From Sinotaia quadrata (lineage: Eukaryota; Mollusca; Gastropoda; Architaenioglossa; Viviparidae), in assembly GCA_028829895.1 (NCBI GenBank), contig CM054177.1, positions 29,091,564 through 29,155,563 of the forward strand: DNA of 64,000 nucleotides. Direction: 5' to 3'. The notes under the pieces are model-generated. The model saw only the letters and a program-made list of their open reading frames with translations. It did no database searches and was not told the origin of the DNA. This document shows positions 50,481 to 63,699 of this stretch, in pieces. How positions within the stretch are numbered: position 1 is the first letter of the stretch; each line of letters starts with the position of its first letter. Both the position numbers and the translations under genes were made by a program.

Positions 50481-51417
50481 GTAATCAAGAAACCGTTACG
50501 ATTCAACTAGATTTGGGGGTGTCTTGAGAATACTCTTCATCAGACATGTTCGTATCGGTTAAACAGGAAAACTCAAATGCAAGGACAGTGCACAGCTTGA
50601 ACAGCAAAATAAAAAAAAATATTGGTAAATTTACTATACACAAATATGCGCACACACACACACAGGTTTTTTTTTTTATCAAACAAAGTTAAAATAATAA
50701 ATTCTGCATGAAGCAGTCAATTGGTCGTTTAGACAGCAAACAAACTCGCATGATCCTTCGAATGGAAAAATAGAATCTCCATTTTAAAAAGACAGGCAAC
50801 CGAGTGTATAGTGTGTAAAACGTTCTTTATTTCATTATGTTTTTAAAAATCAGAATTAAACAGCCAACTGATGGCATAGTAAAATGGAAATTCACTGTCC
50901 TGAAAAGATCTCTTCGCTTTGAATGACATGAATTATGTCCCTTAGAATTAAGAGCCGCATAATCGACTGCATGTGTGCCCAAATCGGTTCGAGCAGAAAG
51001 CTCTGGCCCTTTGTTGCATTCCATTTGAGAGAAAATATGAAGGAATGCTGCCGCTGGTTGAACAGGGGACTTAACACTGCAAAATGAATTATATGTTGTT
51101 TTTGTTTATAAAAGAACATTTTGGGGGGCTCTGGTTTGGAAACAGGTGTGCACGTGCAAGAGAGAGGGAGGGAGAGAGAGAGATAGTAGCAAAGGAGAAT
51201 CGTTTTCACACACACACACACACAGAGCCTAGCTAGCTAAGAAACATACATAACTAATTTGTTCAAATTCCATTCTTTAGTACTGATTTTTTGTTGAAAT
51301 CTTACATCTACCTCCTATATCCTATCAATAATGGCAACTGTAATGTTTGCATGAGCTACTTAAAAAGATTTCCAAATACATGTCTGCTTTCAGCAACTTC
51401 CACAGTTTCAAAGGTTC

Positions 51418-51780
51418 AGTAATTAAAATGACCCCAGTGATTATTTACCAAAGATAATTAATAATAACTGTGGACTTTAGTAATTAAAATGGCCTCAGTG
51501 ACTGTTTACACAAGTTAATATGTCAAATTGTGGAATTCTGTAATTAAAACGGCATCAGTGACTGTTTACACAAGTTAATATGTCAAATTGTGGAATTCTG
51601 TAATTAAAATGGCATCAGTGATTATTTACAAAAAAGGCTAAGTGACAATAACTGTAAACTTTAATAATTAACATGGCCTCTGTGATTATTCACAAAAAGG
51701 TTAAGTGACAATAAGTGTAGACTTTAATAATTTACATGGACTCTGTGATTATTTACGAAAGTTAATAGGCAGCAAGTGTA
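51418..51780. repeat. Minisatellite of about 62 bp, six copies
   Basis: TAATTAAAATGGCATCAGTG, ATTATTTACAAAAGTTAATA. The central pair is almost identical. Confidence 0.85.
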
Positions 51781-52280
51781 GACTATAGGAATGTGGGTCA
51801 TTGAGTGAAGACGGTAAAAGTGGTTTCATTAAATGTTTTCAATACATGTTCTTCAGTTCAATAAATAACAAAAAAAGTTCTTCTCTAAAGAGAATAGATA
51901 GTAAGTGTTCCATTAAGAGCAGCAAGTAGAGATATTTCAATTTAAAAACATTTCGTCACTAAGAAACATAACACCAGATATATAATGGTGTGACACAGGC
52001 ACGCCACTTAGTTAATGAAAAGGATTATTTTTATTAATTAATCTTACATAACTAATTGCAAGTGAAGAGAATATTAATTTTATTTCAATCAATGATCCTC
52101 CAACAGACACAATTTGTCGCTCACTTGGCGGGTATTTTGGCATTGTAAACGTTTTCTCTATTCCACAACATCAACCAACGTTTACAGGCACATAAGGTTT
52201 CCGTGAGTGGAAAACTTCTTACTAAATGAGAAGACAAATCCGTCTTTAACCTATTTTTAATGAGAACCCATCCACCCACT

Positions 52281-53694
52281 TTCTTCTCCAACGTAAGATT
52301 ATCAAATTCAATATGCAAAAGAAGGTCAATAAATTTTAAAATAAATTTATTAAAAGAAAAAATCAATTACATAAGACAATTACAATGAAACAGTTAACTT
52401 GACATCAATATTCCACAAACCCATGTTCGGATAATTATTGTTTACAGTCTCTCTCTACACACACACGTGTATATATATATATATATATATAATATAAAAA
52501 TATAATTACAGTTGAACAATAAAGTCAATACAAATTGCAGGTTATTCCTATCAGAGAATAGAAATGGAGTTATTAGAGTTAAATGTGTAAATTTACATAA
52601 CCCGGATTAAGCACTGTTTGACAGTCTTTCACATTTTTTTGCAACAATGTCACAATGTCCAAATGTTCATGTCAGCATGTGTTTCTGCCACATGTGGAAA
52701 ACTCTGACAAGCTCTTCCTCTCGAACTGCTTGAGCACTCTTCTCAAGGTGTCCACTGCCTCAAGTAGAACATGATCATAACAATTCCAGTATCTTCACTG
52801 TACCCGAATTTTCCGAATGTATCCAGCATACTGTGCTCTGATACATCAAAAGTGTGTAGTGTACTCCCTTACGCGTACACACTGCAACACACTTTGCAAG
52901 TTTCCTGTCACTCAAATTTTGACCTGTGAACACACAAAGGGTAGCTGGAAACTTGAACTTGAGGCTCCACTTGAGTCTCACTGCTAAAGATTGAACTCAC
53001 ACTCACAGGGTGAGACTCAAACCAACAAAAAAGGCACTTGATCACTGCAACATATAATTAAGGAACAAATCTAAGTTTCTCATTTATCACAATATAACTC
53101 CATTCTGTCTGACACTCCATTCTCAAACTTACAATTCCTGCAACAGTATTCATGCACATGGTAAAATAAACACAGTGTATCAAACAATGTTCCATATTAA
53201 TACACCACAAGGTGCTGCTTAGTTCAAACATTTGTATTAATAAAGAGTAACTCACATAGTACATCTATACATAAACACAAATATAATATATCATAGTAAA
53301 ATGCATGAGATATTTCTAAGCCCATTCTCTCTCAATCAGTCAATTAAACTCACTATTCAAGTTAATGACTGCCTTTAAGCCAGACTTCCTTCTTCTACTT
53401 CAAATTTAAAAGTGATTATGGTGTAGAATTCTCTACAGCAAGAGAACTTAAACTCAGCCCATTGGCTAGTCTCGTTATCATAAATGATTATCATTGGATA
53501 ATAGAAAACTGCTCACTCAGTTTCCATTCGGTCAGTGAATCTAGAATATTCTTGCCTTAGGCTGTTTACTTCAAACTTAGACACTTTCGAAATAACATCA
53601 TAAGGAGTGCCCAAGGTCGGGTTACTTTGACAATTTAGCAGTTTATATAACAATTAAATTTAAACATAAGGAGAGGCAAATTTACTCTGTCACA
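52281..53694 (-). repeat. Second copy of the old LTR (relative of 21559-22835)
   Basis: It shows collinear similarity with 21559-22835 in the same orientation, with moderate divergence and an internal (TA)n at about 52469-52491. Minus-strand start: TGTGACAGAGTAAATTTGCC. No polypurine tract or target duplication was seen, so it may be a solo LTR or a 5' LTR. Confidence 0.7.
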
Positions 53695-54010
53695 AATGGT
53701 TATATAAAAAAAATAACTTAGCGTTGAAAATAAACGAGAAAAATATTTTCTGTTCAATTTTCTGTGACTATATGTGCTTATAACGCTAATCATACGTGTA
53801 TAATTTTGAATTTTAAACATTTGGAGTTATTGTAAGAGTTTATAAATGTACAGACATAAATTAGTATTTCAGTCATAGGCGAGTTACGATACAGTAGAAT
53901 GACGGACGAAGTAAGAGACTATCTTTACTGTCAACGTATATACACAATTTGCAAACCTCTGATTGTTGTTCGGTTGGTTCAAAAAGTTTTGCTTGTGCAG
54001 TTTGCTTTCC

Positions 54011-54012
<2 letters not shown>

Positions 54013-54089
<77 letters not shown>
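54013..54089. repeat. (GT)n microsatellite, 77 bp
   Basis: Uninterrupted TG dinucleotides. The cysteine/valine frames here are by-products. Confidence 0.97.
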
Positions 54090-54094
<5 letters not shown>

Positions 54095-54611
54095 AGGTAT
54101 GAACAAAAAACAAATGGCTGCCAATTATTTCATAAAGAAGTTATTCGTATACCGAATACAAAATTAGGAGAATTTATAAAAGCAAGTGACTGTCAAATCA
54201 AAAAGCAGATAGATAGATAATGGCAGTTTGGGATCTTTTGAATTTATCACAAAATATGAGGCGGTTGACGACCTCCGATGATTATATAATTACAGCAGTG
54301 GATTTCCAGTTTTGAAACCACTGTAGCCTTCAGATTTGATTTGATTTTAATATAAAGTGGGATAATGTTTTATTATGTTATTTCCTAACTATTTGTTTGA
54401 AGCACTTTCTAAACTGAAACACGTTGAAAAATAAAGTCAAAAATGGGAAATCCCGAAGCCACGTTTAGGTGTTTGAAAATATGTCTTTCGAGATAAAAGC
54501 TTTTGAGAGGATTGTTTTGCTGTGTTATTAAATACTGGAACATGATCAATGAACATTTTATAATCTGCAAACGAATGTAAAATAAAGAATTATGTTTGTC
54601 ATTATGCATCA

Positions 54612-55064
54612 TTTTAGGTTCTGTAAAATCATTCTAGGCTGTTCCATCCAACCTCTCGTAACTTACTTTAGGTTCTGTAAAATCATTCTAGGCTGTTCCA
54701 TCCAACCTCTCGTAACTTATTTTAGGTTCTGTAAAATCATTCTAGGCTGTTCCATCCAACCTCTCGTAACTTATTTTAGGTTCTGTAAAATCATTCTAGG
54801 CTGTTCCATCCAACCTCTCGTAACTTATTTTAGGTTCTGTAAAATCATTCTAGGCTGTTCCATCCAACCTCTCGTAACTTATTTTAGGTTCTGTAAAATC
54901 ATTCTAGGCTGTTCCATCCAACCTCTCTAACTTATTTTAGGTTCTGTAAAATCATTCTAGGCTGTTCCATCCAACCTCTCTAACTTATTTTAGGTTCTGT
55001 AAAATCATTCTAGGCTGTTCCATCCAACCTCTCTAACTTATTTTAGGTTCTGTAAAATCATTCA
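54612..55064. repeat. 54-bp minisatellite, about eight copies
   Basis: TTTTAGGTTCTGTAAAATCA, TTCTAGGCTGTTCCATCCAA, CCTCTCGTAACTTA. The last three copies share a 2-bp deletion (CTCTAAC), showing directional spread of a variant. Confidence 0.94.
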
Positions 55065-55488
55065 AAGCAAAATTGATCTTGATGATGCACAAATGACAAC
55101 GAAGTACATCATTTCCATCTGTGCATCAATAAGACCAATTTAAAAATGTACATTTACCAAGTATGATGAAAATGGTATTTAATAGTGATTTTAACCCTTC
55201 ACTGCTGGCTATCCATATTCAGAAACTTCTGGAACAATTTCAAAATAGATTTCAACAGTTCCTCATCACTGAGGCTATGGTTGCCTTTCTTATGAATCCT
55301 TGTAGTTGTGAATTAGGTGTAATAAAAAAAAAAATGGCTATTTGATTGCGAGTCTCATTCAAGTAAGAAGAGAAGTGGAATTCTAGATTTCAGACCTTCA
55401 AAATTAAATTGCTCTAAAATCATGCATAACATATGATAATTTGGGGAATATGGCCATATGGAGTAAATTTGCGTATGCCTATTTCTAA

Positions 55489-55740
55489 ACAACAAGTGTC
55501 AAGACATCACTATAAAACTAACATGACCTTAGAGCACTAAATCAATAACAAAACATTACAATTTCAACAAGTGTCAAGACATCACTATAAAACTAACATG
55601 ACCTTAGAGCACTAAATCAATAACAAAACATCAACAAGTGTCAAGACATCACTATAAACTAACATGACCTTAGAGCACTAAATCAATAACAAAACATTAC
55701 AATTTCAACAAGTGTCAAGACATCACTATAACACTAAAGA
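55489..55740. repeat. Minisatellite of about 76 bp, three and a half copies
   Basis: CAACAAGTGTCAAGACATCA, CTATAAAACTAACATGACCT. One copy has lost about 14 bp. Confidence 0.9.
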
Positions 55741-56112
55741 AACATTGCAATTTGAACATTACGACCTTTACAGCACTAAAAAAACTAATTTACAATCTGA
55801 ACATAGTGACATCAAAGCACTAAAGCACCAACATTACGGTTTGAACAAAACGATAAGTAATGATAGAATGAGGTTAAATTATCAGTACAATGATTTCTAG
55901 CCAATACAAGATCTACACGTTTTCTAACCGTAATTAAATTTCAAGCGGGGAAATTGGTACTTTGTAAATAATAACTAAACACATTTACGTAAAGCTGCTT
56001 CCGCCAGCTATCATTACCACCATAATGACGGTTATTTCCCTTGCATGGCGCCAGACCGCTTTACTGGCAATGCGGTCTTTGATGTACACCGACAGTTAAT
56101 TGAGCCTGCGCG

Positions 56113-56560
56113 CGAACGAGAAAGTACTCAGTATGTCGACAGGAAAAAGTGAACATCTAACTGTCCAGTGTATGTCGACAGGAAAAAGTGAACATCTAAC
56201 TGTCCAGTATAAAGTCAGATCGATCGTGATTTCTCGACCTGACCGCAAGACAATGTATACATATGCAAAAGCGTTCTGGACATTTTAGAGATTTGCTTTT
56301 CCTTGTTGACAGGATTGAATATGACGTTTTGGACATTATAGACTATAGAGATTTGTTTTTCCTTGATAGGATTGACTGAATATGGTGTTCTGGGCATTAT
56401 AGAGATAGGATTTTCCTTGATCGCAGAACTGGTTTAAATATGGCGTTCTGAACATTTTACAGATTTGTTTTTCCTTGATATGATTGATTAAATATGGCGT
56501 TCTATAAGTTTTAGAGATTTGTTTTTCCATGTTGACAGGATTCATTAAATATGGCGGATA
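56113..56560. repeat. 39-bp duplication, then about 60-bp degenerate array
   Basis: TATGTCGACAGGAAAAAGTG occurs twice (56131-56208). Then AGAGATTTGTTTTTCCTTGA with AATATGGCGTTCTGGACAT occurs about five times (56285-56560). Confidence 0.83.
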
Positions 56561-57004
56561 CTGGGTTCAGAGAATTTTTGCAGCATGGAAAGAAACAATT
56601 TGGACGCCACTTGCCCGATATCTATTACAGAAAAATTGAGGGGGAAAATGTTATGTCACTGTATATGCATGGTGAAGTAAATTAAATCCAATTTTTAATA
56701 TTCTGATAGAAAAACTACACATTATTTTAGTGGGCGCAAGTTGCAGCCAAAATAGTAATAGAAGTTGTTCCACTTGCAAAACTCTATACAATTCGTGAGA
56801 AGTGAGAAAACGCGTGATTTCAAACCGCGAACAATCGCGTACAAAACTGGTTGGTGAAAGCGCTTATTTTCACAAGGGAAGTGAAGAAGGAACGTTCCTG
56901 CTACCATTTGTTGCTGATTTAGCCCCTTTCTTGCGAACAACCTTCAACTTGTGTGTCGGTAACTGTAGTAACGATAGATATGTTTAGAGAGAACGTACAA
57001 TGAG

Positions 57005-57670
57005 GTAACTTGTGAAATAGAGAAAGTACACGGCAGACACTTGTGAATGAGAGAACGCACACTGCAGACACTTCTCACTTAGAGAATGCACACTGCAGAC
57101 ATTTGTCAGAGAACGTACACTGTAGACATTTGTCACTTAGAGAACGCACTCTGCAGACACTTCTCACTTAAACATCGCACACTGCAGACATTTGCGACTT
57201 AGTGCGCACACTACACATATTTTTTACTTTAAGGTAAAATGCAGGCGTCTTATTGATTTAAATGTAAACTTTGAACATTTCACTGACATAACCTCAGTTG
57301 CACGCATTATATTGACTTACCGCAGACATGTGACTGGCTTAAAAGTCAACTGCCGACATCTAAGTGATTTAAAAATCAACTGCAAACATCTGGCTGACTT
57401 AAAAGTCAACTGCAAACATATGACTAATTTAAAACTCAACTTCAGATATCTGACTGACTGGGTTAAAAGTCAACAGCAGACATGTGAATGATTTAAAAGT
57501 CAACTGCAGACATCTGACTGATTTAAAAGTCAACTGCAGACATCTGACTGACTGAATTAAACGTCAGCTGCAGATATGTGAGTGACTTAAAAGTCACGTG
57601 CAGACAGCTGACTGATTTAAAATTAAAGTGAAGACATACAACTAATTTAAGTTAACTCCAGACACTTGAC
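57005..57670. repeat. Minisatellites of about 30 bp, two related arrays
   Basis: CACTTAGAGAACGCACACTG / CAGACACTTCT occurs at 57005-57200. GACTTAAAAGTCAACTGCAG / ACATCTGACT occurs at 57290-57670. Both share a CTGCAGACA core. Confidence 0.83.
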
Positions 57671-58129
57671 AGTCTTGAGAACATAAATTGCCGACATTTA
57701 GATTACTTTTAGGTAAACTTTAGACGTTTGAAAGACTTAACCTGAAAGGAGAAACTCACGGATAAAATATCACGTGACTTCACCGGAGACACACACCAGT
57801 GAACACCGTGGTGCGACAGGAGAAGCTGTGTGACAGGAATTTATAATTAATTTTCAAACCGGCTTCTAGGTGAGATTATGATGGGCTTATGTCTTTTTGT
57901 GCTTGTGTTTCCCTGAGATCGCGACTGTTGATCTGTCGCGCAGTCGCATCAATGCGAGCTCCAGTATGGTCTTTGCTGTGCGTGAGGCAGTTATTTAGAG
58001 CTCACATTTTCTTATTCTACTCCAGAGACACCATACGTCAGAGACACCATACGTCATAGTGACAAAAAGATCCGTCACGCCCGCCGTGAAGCAAAGAAAT
58101 TGATAGTCTGTCTGACTCATGTCAATAAT

Positions 58130-58670
58130 CTTCAGAGAAATCTTTTAATCTTCTCAGAAAACTTTCAATAGACTTTACAGCAAAAATTCATTAAAATACG
58201 ATGTGAAATTTTCAATACACATCCTGGTGAAATTTCAATAGACATCGTAGCGACATTTCAGTAGAATTCCATGTGAAATTTCAATAGACATCGTAGCGAC
58301 ATTTCAGTAGAATTCCATGTTCAATAGACATAATATTGAAATGTCAATAGTCATCATAACGACTTTTCAACAGAATTCTTAGTGACATTTCAATACACAT
58401 CCAAGTCAAATTTAAATATACATCATAGCACAGTTCAATTGATTTCAACTGATAGCGAAATTTCAACAAACTCCATAGCGAAATTTCAGGTTTTATACCA
58501 AATCTGTTACATTTAATTGCAGACATCATAGCGAAATTTCAACAGATTTCACGGAGAAATTTCAAGACTTTCTAGCGAAATTAATGGACTTCGTATTAAA
58601 ATTTCAAGACTTCATGGAGAAATTTCATTGGATTATAAAATGAGATTGATTTCATTAGAGCTGATAGCAA
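58130..58670. repeat. Degenerate minisatellite
   Basis: AAATTTCAATAGACATCATA, GCGAAATTTCAACAGA and variants; period about 20-40 bp. Confidence 0.7.
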
Positions 58671-58844
58671 ACTTTATTTAAATTGCACAGCAAATTATCA
58701 TTAGAGTTCAAAACCAAAGATGATTGACTTCAGGGTGAAATATACTAGAATTTTAGCGAAATGTCAAAACTTCTATTCGAAATAAAATAATTTTTATTCT
58801 GAAATGCTACACGCTCCATAGCCAAATGTCCACATGTAACAGTT

Positions 58845-59115
58845 TTCATTGAAAAATGTCCACATGTTAACAGTTTTCGTAGCAAAATGTCCACATGTTA
58901 ACAGTTTTCATAGCAAAATGTTCACATGTTAACACTAACAGTTTTCATAGCAAAATGTTCACATGTTAACACTAACAGTTTTCATAGCAAAATGTCCACA
59001 TGTAACAGTTTTCATAGCAAAATGTCCACATGTTACAGTTTTCATAGCAAAATGTCCACGTTACAGTTTTCATAGCAAAATGTCCACATGTTACAGTTTT
59101 CATAGCAAAATGTTA
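58845..59115. repeat. 30-bp minisatellite, about nine copies
   Basis: TTCATAGCAAAATGTCCACA, TGTTACAGTT. Some units have an ACACTAAC insertion. Confidence 0.92.
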
Positions 59116-59489
59116 GCATGTTTGTAGCGAAATTCCATTAGACTTCATAATGCAATGATATCAGACTTCATAAAGAGATACTAAAATAAGTTCAATGAAA
59201 TGTCAGCAACCTTCATAATGAAATGTCAATAGTCTTTGTAATGATGGAATCACCTCAAGGTAAACTCCTTAGTAATAAATATTAATTTCGTATCTTCATA
59301 AATCTTATAGTCAATCCTCGAAAATCCCACTCGCAAGCTCGCAATTTGCAAGCACAGAAAATAACAAGTAGGCTATCAAAACAGCGACATTTTTTTCACA
59401 AAAAGTCACGAATTTCTATCTACGTTTTAAAAAATAATTTATTTACTGGCACTCAATTTGACTAGCGTTTCAGGTTTGACGCGAGTCAA

Positions 59490-59675
59490 CGATTGCCGAG
59501 AATAGAGAATAACAATAATAATGTAGGACTGTGTGTACGTCTTGAACGCGTTTCAGGTTAGACGATTGCCGAGAATAGAGAATAACAACAATAATGTAGG
59601 ACTGTGTGTACGTCTTGAACACCGAGAATAGAGAATAACAACAATAATGTAGGACTGTGTGTACGTCTTGAACGC
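59490..59675. repeat. Minisatellite, three copies
   Basis: CCGAGAATAGAGAATAACAA, TAATGTAGGACTGTGTGTAC, GTCTTGAAC. The middle copy lacks the CGCGTTTCAGGTT segment. Confidence 0.9.
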
Positions 59676-59814
59676 GCGTCGTGCGCGGGAGGGAGGCATA
59701 TTCGATCAACCCACACCATTTTTTGTTGTCAACTCAGCATCTTTACCGAAGCAACTCGGCAATATTCGGATCAATTCGGATTCAGAAGCAGGCCTGAGTC
59801 GGTTGTTTTATAGT

Positions 59815-59852
59815 GGAGTCGGAGTCGGTAAAAATGTCCCGACTCCGACTCC
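59815..59852. repeat. Perfect 14-bp inverted repeat (hairpin)
   Basis: GGAGTCGGAGTCGG, a 10-base loop, then CCGACTCCGACTCC. See findings. Confidence 0.93.
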
Positions 59853-60565
59853 AAATTTTACGAGACTTAGCCTAGGCGTGAACACGAGAGGGAAAAAAAA
59901 GAAAACTTTTAAGAAATTGAAAGAACATCTCATGGTAGTACAGTACATTTAAGCAAAGAAAGCAAAAAGTACTTTGTGAATTATTGAAATAGTGAGCTAA
60001 AAATAGATATTCTGTTATATTAATTAGAAGTTCGTATGATAGGTAGGGCTGTCATTTTTTTCTAAAATGCTGCCATTCGAAAATTAGCATAATCTTCGCA
60101 ACTCGCGATCTCTACACAAAGCTATTTAACCATTAAGCATGCACTCTGTTTCACACAGTAGTCAAAGGTATGCATCTAGTGACTTCCTATTAGTTAAGAT
60201 CTTTATATGTACAACGCAAACTTTTATTTTTAATATTATCAAAACTAAATAAAATGTCAACAACAATAATGTATTTAAAAATAGGGCATCAAGTTCAATC
60301 ACCCTTCGCGGATAGAATTTCATCACACAGATTGCATTTCGTCATGTCACTATCCAATCACTTGGCGTGACTCCACACAGACGATGTCTTCCCCATATTA
60401 AAAATACTACGTTATTATTTAATCTATTGACAAGTTTGTTTACTGAAGTCTTATTAACATCAATAACATGCTACACTTGTTAACGAACACAACAACCACA
60501 AGCAAAAAGAAAGGGCGCGAGATATGGTGATTGGTGTAAATAATTAGATCTAGATACAGCGGCTG

Positions 60566-60897
60566 ACTCCTCAACCCTGTTCAGAAGAGACAATTGGGCA
60601 AGTATCTTTCTGTCCATGTCAGAAATCACGTGACTGACTCAACCCTGTTCAGAAGAGACAATTGGGCAAGTATCTTTCTGTCCATGTCAGAAATCACGTG
60701 ACTGACTCAACCCTGTTCAGAAGAGACAATTGGGCAAGTATCTTTCTGTCCATGTCAGAAATCACGTGACTGACTCAACCCTGTTCAGAAGAGACAATTG
60801 GGCAAGTATCTTTCTGTCCATGTCAGAAATCACGTGACTGACTCAACCCTGTTCAGAAGAGACAATTGGGCAAGTATCTTTCTGTCCATGCAGAAAT
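60566..60897. repeat. 68-bp minisatellite, five copies
   Basis: CAACCCTGTTCAGAAGAGAC, AATTGGGCAAGTATCTTTCT, GTCCATGTCAGAAATCACGT, GACTGACT. Virtually identical copies; four carry a TCACGTGA palindrome. Confidence 0.95.
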
Positions 60898-61949
60898 CGT
60901 ATGGCCGACGTGAGTATGACGTTTCGTATGTTAGTTTCTGTGGGCAGTGTTTAGGTTTATTCTTTTTCAATTTGTGTTCGTTTAAATCTTCAGCGTCTTT
61001 AATTTGTAAACCACTCCTGTAGCTAGTTAAAAATCTGAATAATTAAAACTTTTAAAATAATGACAATGAAGCAGTCAAATACATTTTCATTTCTTAAAAA
61101 AAGTGATACTTAAATCAGCTGAGTGGAACTATCATTGACCAGTACATCGCAGCAAATGGGTGAATCTAAACAGGAGCAGACGAATCTATTGTTATTTGAA
61201 TTGTGCAGAAATTAACTTTCAAAGCATGATGGCAGTGGCTGGATCAGATAAAAATGATTTTAAAAAAACTACAAGTATTAATTTTTTTTAAAAAGAAGTA
61301 ATAAAACAGAAGTATTTCTTATTACCACAAAGACAAATATAGTCATATTTTTTTGTTTACTGAATCTATTGTTATATATTCGATGTTAGCAGTTGTAATA
61401 ACAAATGGCGAGTTAATCATGGCTACCATTTTGCTTAAATTTTTATCATTTTACCTTTTTGTCTGTAAAATAACGAGTTATTCGTGTTCATAAGTGTGCA
61501 TTATGGTGCGTGCGAAGCACCAGAAAAAATGCAGGTTACAATGGTCATTGGTGACTGATACTAAATGTCAATGGAACATGACGGGTGCGTGCAACAGCTT
61601 ACAAAATCTACCTGAGAAAAATGGAAGTGAATTTTTCTGTAACTATTTGTGAATCTTGCATTTGTTTATCTACACGCTTATAAAATGCCCAAAACTATGA
61701 CATATTTTATTGTTTGTGTGGAAAATTATCTTTGTTGGTACGAAAATTAATACTAAGTACTTTCACATTAATTAAAAATTATCTCTTATAAATGTAATAT
61801 GTTTGCCTTGCAGAATTATTATACTGCTAAAATAAAAATGTTTAGTGATAATATTAAGTGAGAAAATCAATCAAATACTGTCACGACTGTGAAATGTATA
61901 AAGATAAATACATGCCTACTGAAAAGTGTGAAATCCTTCAAAATGCAAT
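60898..61949. other. Intergenic DNA, no gene supported
   Basis: Unique AT-rich sequence. The short frame at 60798-61022 starts inside the minisatellite and is not supported. Confidence 0.45.
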
Positions 61950-61954
61950 CTACC

Positions 61955-62405
61955 ATAGATACTAATCAAGAATGTACCACGGATACTAATCAAGAATGTA
62001 CCATGGACAGGTCAAGAATGTACCATGGATACCAATCAAGAATGCCCCAATGGATACCAGTCAAGAATGCCCCAATGGATACCAGTCAAGAATGTACCAT
62101 TTATACCAATCAAGAATGTCCCAATGGATACCAGTCAAGAATATACCATGGATACCAGTCAAGAATGTACCATGGATACCAGTCAAGAATGTATCATGAT
62201 ACCAGTCAAGAATCTAAATTGGATACCGGTCAAGAATGTACCGTGGATACCAGTCAAGAATGTATCATGGATACCAGTCAAGAATGAACCATGGATACAG
62301 TCAAGAATGTACCATGGATACCAGTCAAGAATGTACCATGGATACCAGTCAAGAATGTACCATGGATACCAATCAAGAATGTATCATGATACCAATCAAA
62401 AATGA
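61955..62405. repeat. 24-bp minisatellite, about 18 copies
   Basis: ACCATGGATACCAGTCAAGA, ATGT. The 24-bp period keeps all three frames open, giving Asp-Thr-Ser-Gln-Glu-type peptides that I do not believe are made. Confidence 0.93.
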
Positions 62406-62590
62406 AATACAAAATAGATACATGGCAACTCAGAGGCCCAGTCCCTTCCTTCCCACTACAAGTCTCACATTTTGGTCGTGAACGTGAGTGCTTATAGAGA
62501 CACTGGAAAATCTACTTGAGGGAGTGGACAACTTCAGAGCAAGCAGTGGGTTTTAAGGGTAAGGCAATTAGCAGAGAAACTGCTGATACT

Positions 62591-62735
62591 GCTCATCATG
62601 ACAAACATGACTACAGGTAGACTGATATCTGTGGTACAGCTCATCATGACAAACATGACTACAGATAACTGATATCTGTGGTACAGCTCATCATGACAAA
62701 CATGACTACAGGTAGACTGATATATGTGGTACCTA
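62591..62735. repeat. 48-bp minisatellite, three copies
   Basis: GCTCATCATGACAAACATGA, CTACAGGTAGACTGATATCT, GTGGTACA. Confidence 0.93.
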
Positions 62736-63116
62736 ATCGGAATTTTAAAAATAGGGAATGATAATAATCTTCACAACATAGATCAGTGAAATGGATTTTA
62801 TAATGAAACGTCAAAATTAGACTTAACTGCAAAAGGGCAATACAATTCATAATGAAATGACAACAGACTAAATGATGAAATTTCAATAAACTTCATAGAA
62901 AATGTCAATACACTCAATGAAGGAAAAAAAGCAGGCTTCAGAACTGAACTGGGCTATATCGACTATACAACACATAAAGGTCAATTAAATGGGCCTTAGG
63001 CACAGAACTGGATTGTATCGCCTACACTACACATAAAAGTTATTTTTAAAAGTCTACTAAAAACACTTTAGTGGACCACATCAGCATACTATATATATAT
63101 ATATATGCGTTTAGCA

Positions 63117-63545
63117 TCAGATGATGAACAGCTCATTTAGTGTTGGATGATGAACTGCTCATTTAGTGTTGGGTGATGAACAGCTCATTTAGTGTTGGAT
63201 GATGAACTGCTCATTTAGTGTTGGATGATGAACTGCTCATTTAGTGTTGGATGATGAACAGCTCATTTAGTGTTGGATGATGAACTGCTCATTTAGTGTT
63301 GGATGATGAACTGCTCATTTAGTGTTGGATGATGAACTGCTCATTTAGTGTTGGATGATGAACTGCTCATTTAGTGTTGGATGATGAACTGCTCATTTAG
63401 TGTTGGATGATGAACTGCTCGTTTAGTGTTGGATGATGAACAGCTCATTTAGTGTTGGATGATGAACTGTTCATTCACATCATATGATGTACAGCTCGTT
63501 CAGTATCAGATTATGAGCAGCTCGTTTTGTAGCAGAACAGTTCAT
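63117..63545. repeat. 26-bp minisatellite, about 16 copies
   Basis: GATGATGAACTGCTCATTTA, GTGTTG. CAGCTC/CTGCTC variants alternate. A (TA)n precedes it at about 63090. Confidence 0.94.
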
Positions 63546-63699
63546 TCATGGTCAGATGATGAACAGCGATATAACTATAAATATGGCCTTGTGTGCTACA
63601 GATCGCTCATGCTAAAGTTACCTTGGAAGTTGAAAATTGGAGAGTGTATGTCTTCGCTGCCAGAAGAAAATTAATCTCACCAAAGTGTAACTAAATCAA

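Noticed and set aside
50042..50506. 154-codon minus-strand frame and plus-strand frames over the same bases
   Set aside because: The 54-bp unit gives open frames on both strands. The peptides are pure repeat.
54592..54930. 112-codon frame with repeated phenylalanine/cysteine peptide
   Set aside because: It is the 54-bp minisatellite read in frame; it ends where the unit changes length.
61889..62405. Repetitive open frames of over 120 codons (Asp-Thr-Ser-Gln-Glu peptides)
   Set aside because: The 24-bp tandem unit is a multiple of three without a stop, so all frames stay open. There is no splice or start context, and neighbours are similar arrays.
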